Assembly (NCBI RefSeq): GCF_000518245.1
Contig: NZ_KI912402.1
Coordinates: 116,544-180,543 of the forward strand
Length of the DNA stretch: 64,000 nt
Direction: 5' to 3'
Source of the DNA: Brachyspira alvinipulli ATCC 51933
GTDB taxonomy: Bacteria > Spirochaetota > Brachyspiria > Brachyspirales > Brachyspiraceae
The stretch's first letter is position 1. Each line of letters opens with the position of its first letter. Positions 46,402 to 54,328 of the stretch are shown here, piece after piece. Below the pieces are notes generated by a model. The model had not been told where the DNA came from. It made no database searches and worked only from the letters and a program-made list of their open reading frames with translations. The translations under genes were made by a program, and so were the position numbers.

Positions 46402-47475
46402 TTAAACTATTTGTTCAAATTTGGCATTTTTAGATTCCTTATTGTCTATATCTATATTTCTATTTTTGTATTCATTATTAATGTTATCATCATAATATGA
46501 TGCTGTTATGGTTAATATATCTTTATCCTCTTTTGAAAAATATCCTATTATCATGGCAGAATTATTAATTATATTATCTATATTTTCTATTTCTTTTATA
46601 TTTATAAAAAGTTCTAAATATCCGAAAGGTCCTCTGTTATAATTAGGTTTTAATGTTATACAATTTTTTCTTATTCTTTTTTCTAAAGCATCATTTTCTT
46701 TTTCATTTCTTCCAAGTAAAAGCTTCACATTTTTATCCATTCTAATATGCCTGCCTATAGCTAGATACTGCATTAATTCTATATTAAGTATATCAAATCC
46801 ATTATTAGAAGTTAAATCAGCATATCTTCTTGCATATCCCTTATCAACTATGGCACATCCTGCACCTGCCGGAATAGGATAATCACTTATACCGAATTCT
46901 TCTGCTAATTTCATTTGTACATGTCTGGACCTTCCATATATATCATAAAGATTTTCTCTTTTTATTAAACCTTCTTTTTCAGGTATAGTTACAGGTAAAA
47001 GTTTTGCTGATAATGGTCTTAATAGTCTGCCTTCAAGTCCGCTTTCTTTTATAGCATTTATTAAGTCTTGAGATTTCTGACTCATTGGTCTTTGTCCTTT
47101 AACCTCTCCTGTAGCTACAAAATCAAATCCTTCTTCTTCCATTATTTTCTTGGCAGTTTTAAGCATTAATATATGACAATCCAAACATGGATTAATTGCA
47201 CTTCCATATCCGTATTTAGGATGCAAAAACATATCCAAATAAACATCTTTTAATGAAACAAATCTTATTGGTATATTAAGAAAATCCGCAGCCTTTTTAG
47301 CAGGATCATCATTATATATTTCTAAAAGCTCTTCTTTTATAACAGCATATTCCAAACCAGTTACAAATCTTATAGCAAGAACATCAATATTTTCTCTTTT
47401 TAGTATCGCTCCTACAAGCATACTGTCCAATCCGCCAGATAGTAGTAATATAGCTTTTGCCTTTTTATCGCTCAT
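46402..47475 (-). CDS. PP-loop ATPase, MnmA/ThiI-like tRNA thiolation protein
   Basis: 357 residues, cytoplasmic. The PP-loop is LLLSGGLDSMLV near residue 14; the Cys-bearing INPCLDCHILM and ATGEVKGQRPMSQ follow, as in tRNA 2-thiouridine or 4-thiouridine-type synthases. It ends with a C-terminal NIL/acylphosphatase-like part of uncertain type. The usual name for homologues is tRNA methyltransferase or thiouridylase; I cannot choose between them. It is a single gene on the minus strand, convergent with the division operon. Confidence 0.75.
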   Translation of the reverse strand: MSDKKAKAILLLSGGLDSMLVGAILKRENIDVLAIRFVTGLEYAVIKEELLEIYNDDPAKKAADFLNIPIRFVSLKDVYLDMFLHPKYGYGSAINPCLDCHILMLKTAKKIMEEEGFDFVATGEVKGQRPMSQKSQDLINAIKESGLEGRLLRPLSAKLLPVTIPEKEGLIKRENLYDIYGRSRHVQMKLAEEFGISDYPIPAGAGCAIVDKGYARRYADLTSNNGFDILNIELMQYLAIGRHIRMDKNVKLLLGRNEKENDALEKRIRKNCITLKPNYNRGPFGYLELFINIKEIENIDNIINNSAMIIGYFSKEDKDILTITASYYDDNINNEYKNRNIDIDNKESKNAKFEQIV

Positions 47476-47568
47476 TCAATTTTCCCTTTTTATAAGTTTA
47501 TTTTTTATAATATACTAAAATGATTTTGTTTTGTCAATATTGTTATTTTTACATTAATATTGACATAT

Positions 47569-47596
47569 TTGACAAAGCAAAAAAATTGATTATAAT
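47569..47596 (+). promoter_or_regulatory. Promoter for ankyrin lipoprotein gene
   Basis: -35 TTGACA at 47569-47574, 16-base spacer, -10 TATAAT at 47591-47596. It lies 25 bases before the start codon. Both boxes match the sigma-70 consensus exactly. Confidence 0.85.
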
Positions 47597-47621
47597 TAAA
47601 AATTATGTAATTGGAGGTAGT

Positions 47622-48512
47622 ATGAAGAAATTTGTTATCATAGTTGTTGTACTAATTAACTTAATAAGCTGCAATTCAAATAAAAATGAAAATAATGAAA
47701 CAATTTCTGATACAGAAATAAGTTCTAATATTAATAATATGCCGGAAACATTAGAAACCAATGTTTTTAATACATATGAAATTTATGAAGGATATGCTAC
47801 TAATGAAGATATTGATGATATACTTCAAATGGCAGGAGATGAGAATTTGAAGGCGCTTGAGGAGCTTAATCTTGTAAGAGATGCATCATCTTTAGAGAAA
47901 TGGCAATCAAAATATGCATATATATCTCCAATAGTATTTGCTGCTATGTATTATCCTACAGAAGAAAAGGCTATTGAATTAATAGGATATGGTGCTAGTG
48001 TCAATAAAGTTGATTTTAACGGTCTTACACCTTTAATGAGGGCTTCACTTATGGGGTATATTAAACTTGTCAAAAAACTCATAGAAAATGGTGCTGATAT
48101 AGGAAGAGTCAATGAAAAAGGAGAGCCTTTAATTGTTCATGCTATTAAGCTTGAGCGTTTTGATATAGTAAAATATTTGATTGATAAAGGTATTGATCCA
48201 ACTATGAAATATACAGATTATAGAAATATACCATTTTCTTTATTGGTTGCTACAGTTAATAATCAAAACACAGAAATAGCTGAATATTTGATAGAAAAAG
48301 GTGCTGATGTTAATTCTAAAGATACTATTAATAGTTCAAGCGAAGAAGCTGTAAATTTGATATTTACCGCTATTGAAAATGGTAATACAGCATTAGTAAA
48401 ATTGCTTATAGAAAATGGTGCTGATACTTCAGTTTTTAATAAAGATAGAAAGACAATTTTTAATATAGCAAGAGAAAAAGGATATAATGATATTTTAGAG
48501 TTGGAAAAATAA
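47622..48512 (+). CDS. Ankyrin-repeat lipoprotein
   Basis: About 296 residues from ATG 47622, which follows GGAGG and gives a lipoprotein signal (lipobox LISC at about residue 17); the upstream in-frame codons are not the start. About five ankyrin repeats follow residue 100, for example GLTPLMRASLMGYIKLVKKL and NTALVKLLIENGADTSV. Membrane-anchored outside the inner membrane. Ankyrin repeats mediate protein contacts. No partner is visible. Confidence 0.88.
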   Translation: MKKFVIIVVVLINLISCNSNKNENNETISDTEISSNINNMPETLETNVFNTYEIYEGYATNEDIDDILQMAGDENLKALEELNLVRDASSLEKWQSKYAYISPIVFAAMYYPTEEKAIELIGYGASVNKVDFNGLTPLMRASLMGYIKLVKKLIENGADIGRVNEKGEPLIVHAIKLERFDIVKYLIDKGIDPTMKYTDYRNIPFSLLVATVNNQNTEIAEYLIEKGADVNSKDTINSSSEEAVNLIFTAIENGNTALVKLLIENGADTSVFNKDRKTIFNIAREKGYNDILELEK

Positions 48513-48549
48513 AATATAAAAATTATTGATTTTAAATAAGGTTAATATT

Positions 48550-49683
48550 ATGAGTAAAGTTGCTATAATAAAATGTGAGAATTATGATTTAGAAGAAGTA
48601 AAAAAGTCTATTAATAGAGCTATAGATTTGATTGGCGGAATAGACTTATTTGTAAAAGAAAATGATAAGGTATTATTAAAGCCTAATTTATTAGCAGCAG
48701 AATCCGCAGACAGATCTGTAACAACTCATCCTATAGTATTTGAGGCAGTAGTTTCTATACTTAGAGAAAAAAATATTAATGATATTTCTTATGGAGATTC
48801 ACCAGGCATAGGCAAAGGAAATACCGTAGCTTTGAAGGCTGGTATAGATGAGGCTGCAAACAAATTAAATGTTAAATATGCTGATTTTGAAGAGCCTGTA
48901 GGAGTTTCTTATGAAAATGGAGTGCAGGAGAAAAGTTTTACAATAGCTAAACCTATTCAGGAAGCAGATGTTATAATAAGTTTGCCTAAATTAAAATCAC
49001 ATGCTTTGACAACAATGACCGGAGCTGTAAAAAATCAATTCGGATGTATTCCAGGTTTTAGGAAAGCGGAGTATCATTTGAAACTTCCAGATTTTGAAGA
49101 TTTTTCAACTATGCTTCTTGATTTGAATAAGCTAGTTAATCCTAAACTTTATATAATGGACGGTATACTTGCTATGGAAGGAAACGGTCCAAGAAACGGA
49201 AGTCCTAGAAAAATTAATGCTATAATAGTATCAGATAATGCTGTAGCTTTAGATTATGTAGCTTCTCAAATAATATCATTTGATTATAACACAATACCAA
49301 CTTTAAAAATGGGATTTAAGCATAATTTTTGTAATAAAGATGATATTGAAGTATTGGGAGATGGTATAGAAAGTGTAAAAGTAAATGATTTTAAGAAGCC
49401 TCATAAAGGTGTAGGTATAGGAAGAAGTTTGATGAAATTAAGCAAATTCCCTATAATAAAAAGATTATTTGCTGTTATTATACCTAAACCTGTTATAGAT
49501 AAAAATAAATGTATAAAATGTGGGGTTTGTGTTAAAGTTTGTCCTGTAACCCCATTAGCACTAAATTTTGATAAAAAAGGTAAGGATTATCCTCCTGAAT
49601 ATTATTATAAAAATTGTATATCATGCTACTGCTGTCAGGAGTTATGTCCGCATAAAGCTATAGTATTAAAAAGAAAGTTTTAA
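48550..49683 (+). CDS. DUF362-domain protein with 4Fe-4S ferredoxin motifs
   Basis: About 377 residues from ATG 48550 (AAGG upstream). The DUF362 part covers about 1-300 with KPNLLAAESADRSVTTHP and LPKLKSHALTTMTGAVKN. The C-terminal part has two 4Fe-4S motifs, CIKCGVCVKVCPV and CISCYCCQELCPH. A cytoplasmic electron-transfer protein of unknown substrate. It lies 37 bases after the ankyrin lipoprotein, possibly same transcript. The pyr operon follows after a terminator. Confidence 0.85.
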   Translation: MSKVAIIKCENYDLEEVKKSINRAIDLIGGIDLFVKENDKVLLKPNLLAAESADRSVTTHPIVFEAVVSILREKNINDISYGDSPGIGKGNTVALKAGIDEAANKLNVKYADFEEPVGVSYENGVQEKSFTIAKPIQEADVIISLPKLKSHALTTMTGAVKNQFGCIPGFRKAEYHLKLPDFEDFSTMLLDLNKLVNPKLYIMDGILAMEGNGPRNGSPRKINAIIVSDNAVALDYVASQIISFDYNTIPTLKMGFKHNFCNKDDIEVLGDGIESVKVNDFKKPHKGVGIGRSLMKLSKFPIIKRLFAVIIPKPVIDKNKCIKCGVCVKVCPVTPLALNFDKKGKDYPPEYYYKNCISCYCCQELCPHKAIVLKRKF

Positions 49684-49787
49684 AATCGTAATAAATTTTT
49701 TAAATACTTGAATTTTTGACAAAATATGATATATTAGGACTTTATGAGGAACATATTTTTTATTTATAACTACCTATAAGAATATTC

Positions 49788-49828
49788 AAGAATGCTCTCT
49801 CTTTACTGAGATTGGGCATTCTTTTTTT
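49788..49828 (+). terminator. Terminator or attenuator before pyrK
   Basis: Stem AAGAATGC / GCATTCTT with a 20-base loop containing CTCTCTCTTTACTGAGATTG, followed by seven T. It lies 43 bases before pyrK. It may simply end the DUF362 transcript, but it could also be an attenuator in the pyr leader. I see no PyrR-type antiterminator motif with confidence. Confidence 0.75.
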
Positions 49829-49870
49829 ATATGCAAATATTTAATTTTGATTGAATGAAAGGTTTATAAA

Positions 49871-50641
49871 ATGTTTTTAGAAGATTGTATCATATCAGAT
49901 AATATACAAATATGCAGTGATAAATATATATTAAGAGTAAAATCAAAAGAAAGCTATAAACACTCTAAAGCAGGACAATTTTTTATGCTTAAAAGCAGTA
50001 CTTTTTTAAGACGTCCTATAAGTCTGCATTATATAGATAATGATGTATTAGAATTCTATTATCAAGTAAAAGGTGAAGGAACTAAATATTTATCAACTTT
50101 AAAAAAAGATGATACTATTAATATTCAGGGTCCTTTAGGAAATGGTTTTGATACATCTATTCAAAATAAAAAAGTATTAATTGTAGCTGGCGGAATGGGA
50201 ATAGCTCCTATTAAACTTCTTATAGAAAAATTAAATACTAATAATTCAATAACATTAATAATGGGCGGATCAAATGAAAGTGCTATAAAAATAATGCAAA
50301 GATTCAATACTGATAATATGGAACTATATATAACTACAGATGACGGATCTGTTGGAGATAAATGTAATACTGTAGATAAAACAAAAGAAATATTAAAAGA
50401 AAAAAGTTTTGATATTATATATACTTGCGGCCCTACAATAATGATGAAAGGTTTAATAAAAGTTGCTAGAGAAAATAATATACAATGCTATGCCTCATTA
50501 GAAGAAAGAATGGCTTGCGGAGTTAATGCTTGTTTAGGATGCAATATAGAAATAAAAGATGAAAACTCAGAAAATGGCTATATATTAAAAAAAGTATGTC
50601 ATGACGGCCCTGTATTTGATTCTAAACTATTAAATATATAA
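49871..50641 (+). CDS. pyrK: Dihydroorotate dehydrogenase electron-transfer subunit
   Basis: 256 residues, FAD and 2Fe-2S protein that passes electrons from PyrD to NAD. FAD-binding RRPISLHY, NAD-binding region GGMGIAPIKLL, and the 2Fe-2S Cys set in ERMACGVNACLGCNIEI with the fourth Cys in KKVCHDGPVF. Upstream GAAAGG ribosome site. Head of a three-gene pyrimidine operon. Confidence 0.93.
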   Translation: MFLEDCIISDNIQICSDKYILRVKSKESYKHSKAGQFFMLKSSTFLRRPISLHYIDNDVLEFYYQVKGEGTKYLSTLKKDDTINIQGPLGNGFDTSIQNKKVLIVAGGMGIAPIKLLIEKLNTNNSITLIMGGSNESAIKIMQRFNTDNMELYITTDDGSVGDKCNTVDKTKEILKEKSFDIIYTCGPTIMMKGLIKVARENNIQCYASLEERMACGVNACLGCNIEIKDENSENGYILKKVCHDGPVFDSKLLNI

Positions 50642-50661
50642 TTTTTTACGGATAATTTATT

Positions 50662-51573
50662 ATGGATAAATTAAATATAAACTTTTTAAATAAACAATTA
50701 AAAAATAATGTAATAACTTCTTCAGGCTGTTTTGGTTTCGGTGAAGAATACAGTAATTATTTTGATATTAATAAACTCGGTGCTGTAAATTTAAAAGGAA
50801 TTACTTTAAATAAAAAAGAAGGAAATAAAGGAACACGTACAGCAGAAACACCTTCTGGAATGATAAACTGTATAGGACTTGAAAACCCCGGTATAGAGTA
50901 TTTCAAAGAAAATATAGTAAAAAATATAAAATACACAACACCTATAATTTTGAATATAAACGGGGCTACAATAGATGAATATGTAAAGGTAGCTGAAATT
51001 GCAAATGAGATAGAAAGAGTTGATTTTATAGAGCTTAATATATCATGTCCTAATGTAAAAAATGGAGGTATGGCTTTTGGTGCAAGCTGCGAAAGTGCTG
51101 AATCTACCACAAAAGCTATAAAAAAAGTATTAACTAAAAAACCATTAATAGTGAAGCTTTCTCCTAATGTTACAGATATATCAAGCATAGCAAAGGCTGT
51201 TGAAAATGCAGGAGCTGACAGTGTATCATTAGTTAATACATTTTTGGCTATGAAAATAGATACAAAAACTAGAAAACCGCTTTTAGGAAATACATTTGGA
51301 GGTTTATCAGGTGCTTGTATAAGACCTATTGCTGTTAGAATGGTTTATCAAGTGTATAAAGCTGTAAAAATTCCAATAGTTGGTATGGGTGGGATAAGCA
51401 ATTATAATGATGCTTTAGAGTTTATAATGGCTGGTGCTACTTTGGTTTCTATAGGTGCTGGAATATTTTCCAACCCTACCCTTCCTATTGAAGTTATAGA
51501 TGGTATTAATAATTACCTTAAAGAAAATAATATACAAAACATAAAAGATTTAATAGGTGCAGCTCATTTATAA
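50662..51573 (+). CDS. pyrD: Dihydroorotate dehydrogenase, class 1B catalytic subunit
   Basis: 303 residues. Class 1B enzyme working with PyrK, oxidising dihydroorotate to orotate with FMN. Motifs: SSGCFGFGEEY, the FMN-site NGATIDEYV region, catalytic Cys in IELNISCPNVKNGG, VKLSPNVTD, and GMGGISNYNDALEFIMAGA for FMN phosphate. It starts 20 bases after pyrK. Confidence 0.94.
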   Translation: MDKLNINFLNKQLKNNVITSSGCFGFGEEYSNYFDINKLGAVNLKGITLNKKEGNKGTRTAETPSGMINCIGLENPGIEYFKENIVKNIKYTTPIILNINGATIDEYVKVAEIANEIERVDFIELNISCPNVKNGGMAFGASCESAESTTKAIKKVLTKKPLIVKLSPNVTDISSIAKAVENAGADSVSLVNTFLAMKIDTKTRKPLLGNTFGGLSGACIRPIAVRMVYQVYKAVKIPIVGMGGISNYNDALEFIMAGATLVSIGAGIFSNPTLPIEVIDGINNYLKENNIQNIKDLIGAAHL

Positions 51574-51629
51574 TATATTTAGTAATTTAATTAATTTTAT
51601 ATAACAAATAATAATTAAGGATAAATCTT

Positions 51630-52985
51630 ATGATAAAATTAACTGATAATCCAAAAGAAAGATTAATTATAGCATTGGACTTTAATTCTATGGGAGAAGC
51701 TACAAAGCTAATAGATGAACTTGGCGATGAAGCTGTATTCTATAAAGTAGGACTTGAACTTTTCCTATATACTAAAGGTGAAATAATAGAGTATTTGGCT
51801 AGTAAAAATAAAAAAGTATTTCTTGATTTAAAATTTCATGATATACCTAATACTACTGCTATGGCTTCACTTTTTGCTGCTAAACAAAATATATTTATGT
51901 TTAATGTGCATACAAGCGGCGGTAAAAAGATGATGGAAAAAACAGTTGAAGAGATCAAAAAACTCAATAAAGACAATCTTATAATTGGTGTAACAATACT
52001 TACAAGTTTATCAGAAAATGATGTAAAAAATATGTTCAGCTCTAATTTAGCACTTACAGATTTAGCTGTTAACTGGGCAAAATTAGGAAAAGAGTCTGGA
52101 CTTGATGGTGTTGTATGTTCTCCTAGAGAAGCTGCAATAATAAAAAAAGAGTGCGGAGAGAATTTCAGAACTGTTTGTCCTGGAGTAAGACCTAAATGGG
52201 CTAGCGTTGATGATCAGGAAAGAATAATGACTCCTAAAGAAGCCATAGAAAACGGCTGCGATTACTTGGTCGTTGGAAGACCTATTACAAGAAACGAAGA
52301 CAGAGTAAAAGCATGTAAAATGGTTGTTGAAGAAATTGCGGAAGGAATAGCTAACAATAAAAAATTAAAAGCAAAATTAATAGCCGGTGCTTTATTAGAT
52401 ACTAAAGCTGTAAAATTAAATGTTAAAGAACCATTTACTTTTGTATCCGGCATAAAAAGCCCTATTTATTGCGATAATAGATATGTTATAGGTTTTCCTG
52501 AAGCAAGACAAGTTATAGTAGATGCTTTCGTAAGTATTCTTAAAGATAAAGATTTTGATGTAATAGCTGGTACTGCTACTGCAGGAATACCTTGGGCATC
52601 TTTCATAGCTTATGAACTTAATAAGCCTCTTTGTTATATAAGAGCTGAAAAGAAAGAACATGGCAGAGGTAAACAAATAGAAGGTGCTGAATGTGAAGGT
52701 AAAAAATTGATATTAATAGAAGATTTAATATCTACTGGAGGAAGCTCTATAAAAGCATTTGAAGCTGCTAAAAGTGAAGGAGCTATAGGTCTTGAAATTA
52801 TAGCTATATTCTCTTATGAATTTGAAAAAGCTTATAAAAACTTTGAAGAAGCAGGAATAAAATTCTCATCATTGTCAAATTTCTCATCTCTTATGGAAAT
52901 AGCTAAAGATGAAAATTATATAACGGAAGAAGAATTAAAAAAAGCATTAGAATGGAATAAAAACCCTGACGAATGGGGAAAATAA
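51630..52985 (+). CDS. pyrFE: PyrF-PyrE fusion (OMP decarboxylase / orotate phosphoribosyltransferase)
   Basis: 451 residues. Residues about 1-240 are orotidine-5'-phosphate decarboxylase: LIIALDFNS, the catalytic KxxD-like DLKFHDIPNTTA, and VVGRPITR. Residues about 250-451 are orotate phosphoribosyltransferase: VSGIKSPIYCDNR, TATAGIPWA, the PRPP loop LIEDLISTGGSS. The fusion performs the last two steps of UMP synthesis in one chain, in reverse domain order to the animal UMP synthase. Ends the pyr operon, followed by a terminator at 53016. Confidence 0.93.
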   Translation: MIKLTDNPKERLIIALDFNSMGEATKLIDELGDEAVFYKVGLELFLYTKGEIIEYLASKNKKVFLDLKFHDIPNTTAMASLFAAKQNIFMFNVHTSGGKKMMEKTVEEIKKLNKDNLIIGVTILTSLSENDVKNMFSSNLALTDLAVNWAKLGKESGLDGVVCSPREAAIIKKECGENFRTVCPGVRPKWASVDDQERIMTPKEAIENGCDYLVVGRPITRNEDRVKACKMVVEEIAEGIANNKKLKAKLIAGALLDTKAVKLNVKEPFTFVSGIKSPIYCDNRYVIGFPEARQVIVDAFVSILKDKDFDVIAGTATAGIPWASFIAYELNKPLCYIRAEKKEHGRGKQIEGAECEGKKLILIEDLISTGGSSIKAFEAAKSEGAIGLEIIAIFSYEFEKAYKNFEEAGIKFSSLSNFSSLMEIAKDENYITEEELKKALEWNKNPDEWGK

Positions 52986-53015
52986 TTAATAAATAATAAT
53001 TCAATATTTTTTTAA

Positions 53016-53048
53016 TTGGGATTGTTTTAAGCAGTCCCCATTTTTTTT
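53016..53048 (+). terminator. Rho-independent terminator of the pyr operon
   Basis: Stem GGGATTG / CAGTCCC (with one G-U pair) at 53018-53037, followed by eight or nine T. Ends the pyrKDFE transcript. Confidence 0.8.
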
Positions 53049-53482
53049 GTATATACTGAAAATTTTTAAGTTTGTCAACTGATGCACTTTATATAAATTT
53101 TATCTACTTTTTTGCCGCACACGCCACAGGCGGGCTTCGCCAAAGTAGCTGCCACAGGCACGCTTCGCAAAAACGCAATTACTAGAACTTTATATTTTAA
53201 GAATATCTATTAAATATGGTGTAATACCCTAATTTTAGGTTAAAAATGCAGTTGTTCGCGAAGCGTATCTAAGCTTGTCGAGGATATAGGTCTCGCCGAA
53301 GGCGGGCTGTGCCTTATATCAATACTATACCTAAAGGTACTCCTTTCAGTCGCAGTACTTCCTTCGGTCGTAAAAGAACTGGGGTTCTGGGCAAAGCCCT
53401 GAAAATATTTTAAATTAAAAAAATTATTTTGACAAAATATAATTGTTTAGATATATACTAAAAATTGAATATAAATAAAAAA

Positions 53483-53512
53483 CGGCCTTTAATATAAGAA
53501 TATTAAAAGCCA
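53483..53512 (-). terminator. Rho-independent terminator for the rhodanese-CstR gene
   Basis: Stem GGCTTTTAATAT / ATATTAAAGGCC as read on the minus strand, followed by GTTTTTTATT. It lies about 40 bases beyond the stop of the gene at 53554. Confidence 0.8.
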
Positions 53513-53553
53513 TTTTCAACATAATAACAAAACATAAAATTTCAAACAATAAA

Positions 53554-54159
53554 TTACTTTATAAGTTTTCTCATATATCTAAAGAAATCATCTTTTTCTT
53601 TAGGAGAAATCATACAAGTATTCAAAAAGACTTCCATAATTTCTTGATTAACACTGCCCATAGCTGCCTTAACAGCGAGAGACTGATTGAGTATATCTCC
53701 GCAATACTCACCCTTAGCTAACATTTTCTTCATACCTTTAATTTGACCTTCAATTCTGTTTAATCTGATAATAAGTCTCTTACGTCTTTCCAAAGCCTCC
53801 TCTCTATCAAATTTAGACACCTTGTTGCTATCACCAAAATGTTTATTCCAAGCTTTTAATCCGCCATCTAATACATAAAGAGTATTAAATCCCTCATCTT
53901 TCATATATTCGGCTGCTTTCATACTCAATTTACCAACAGAACAATACAACAAGTAAGGAGTTTCTTTATCTAGCTTGGATATTTCTCTTTTAAACACCCT
54001 TGGCTTAAGGAAATCCATAGAAATGGAATCTTCAATCATACCTTCATAGTTATGCTCCATCTCTGTTCTTACATCAAGTATAACTATATTTTCGATATTT
54101 TTAATAATTTCACCCGCCTCCGAAGGAGACACTATATTTAATCCATTTTCTATAACCAT
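53554..54159 (-). CDS. Rhodanese-CstR fusion transcriptional regulator
   Basis: 201 residues. Residues about 8-110 are a rhodanese domain with active-site Cys73 (LLYCSVGKLSMKA). Residues about 120-200 are a CsoR/FrmR/CstR-family DNA-binding domain (RLNRIEGQIKGMKKML). Cys153 and Cys182 are 29 residues apart, as I recall for CsoR Cys36/Cys65 and CstR Cys31/Cys60. The copper-binding His expected four residues before the second Cys is Phe178, which argues for persulfide sensing rather than copper. The next gene upstream is a CoA-disulfide/polysulfide reductase. A one-chain sulfurtransferase sensor is unusual. Confidence 0.9.
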   Translation of the reverse strand: MVIENGLNIVSPSEAGEIIKNIENIVILDVRTEMEHNYEGMIEDSISMDFLKPRVFKREISKLDKETPYLLYCSVGKLSMKAAEYMKDEGFNTLYVLDGGLKAWNKHFGDSNKVSKFDREEALERRKRLIIRLNRIEGQIKGMKKMLAKGEYCGDILNQSLAVKAAMGSVNQEIMEVFLNTCMISPKEKDDFFRYMRKLIK

Positions 54160-54193
54160 AATTTAAATCCTTAAAAAAATCTATATATTTACT

Positions 54194-54221
54194 ATTATAT
54201 AAAAAAAATAGATTTTTACAA
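54194..54221 (-). promoter_or_regulatory. Promoter for the rhodanese-CstR gene
   Basis: On the minus strand -35 TTGTAA (complement of 54216-54221), 16-base spacer, -10 TATAAT (complement of 54194-54199). An 8-base inverted repeat AAAATCTA / TAGATTTT flanks it. The gene therefore has its own promoter downstream of the upstream gene's terminator. Confidence 0.7.
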
Positions 54222-54268
54222 AATATTTTTTCAAAATAAAATACAAAAATAGTTTGCATTACATAAAA

Positions 54269-54302
54269 AAGGCTATTTTTATAATAAACAAAAATAGCCT
54301 TA
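54269..54302 (-). terminator. Rho-independent terminator after the CoA-disulfide reductase gene
   Basis: Stem AAGGCTATTTTT / AAAAATAGCCTT, with a T-run on the minus strand (TTTTTTATG). It separates the reductase from the regulator transcript. Confidence 0.85.
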
Positions 54303-54328
54303 TATATAAATTTAACTTATAATCAAAA

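Larger units (their letters stand above)
52986..53553. repeat. Intergenic mosaic repeat island 3
   Basis: No gene in 568 bases, apart from two terminators. From about 53049 to 53472 there is an island with edge motif GTATATACTGAAAATTTTTA at the left and ATATACTAAAAATTGA at the right, both in the same orientation. Inside are three relatively GC-rich modules. The left one (about 53100-53180) is the inverted copy of 32128-32222. The middle one (about 53240-53310: ttcgcgaagcgtatct, then gtcgaggatataggt) is the inverted copy of 7050-7125. The right one (about 53220-53390) is inverted relative to 32330-32420. The copies are diverged but share exact stretches such as cgcttcgcaaaaacgc and acttccttcggtcg. 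Confidence 0.8.
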
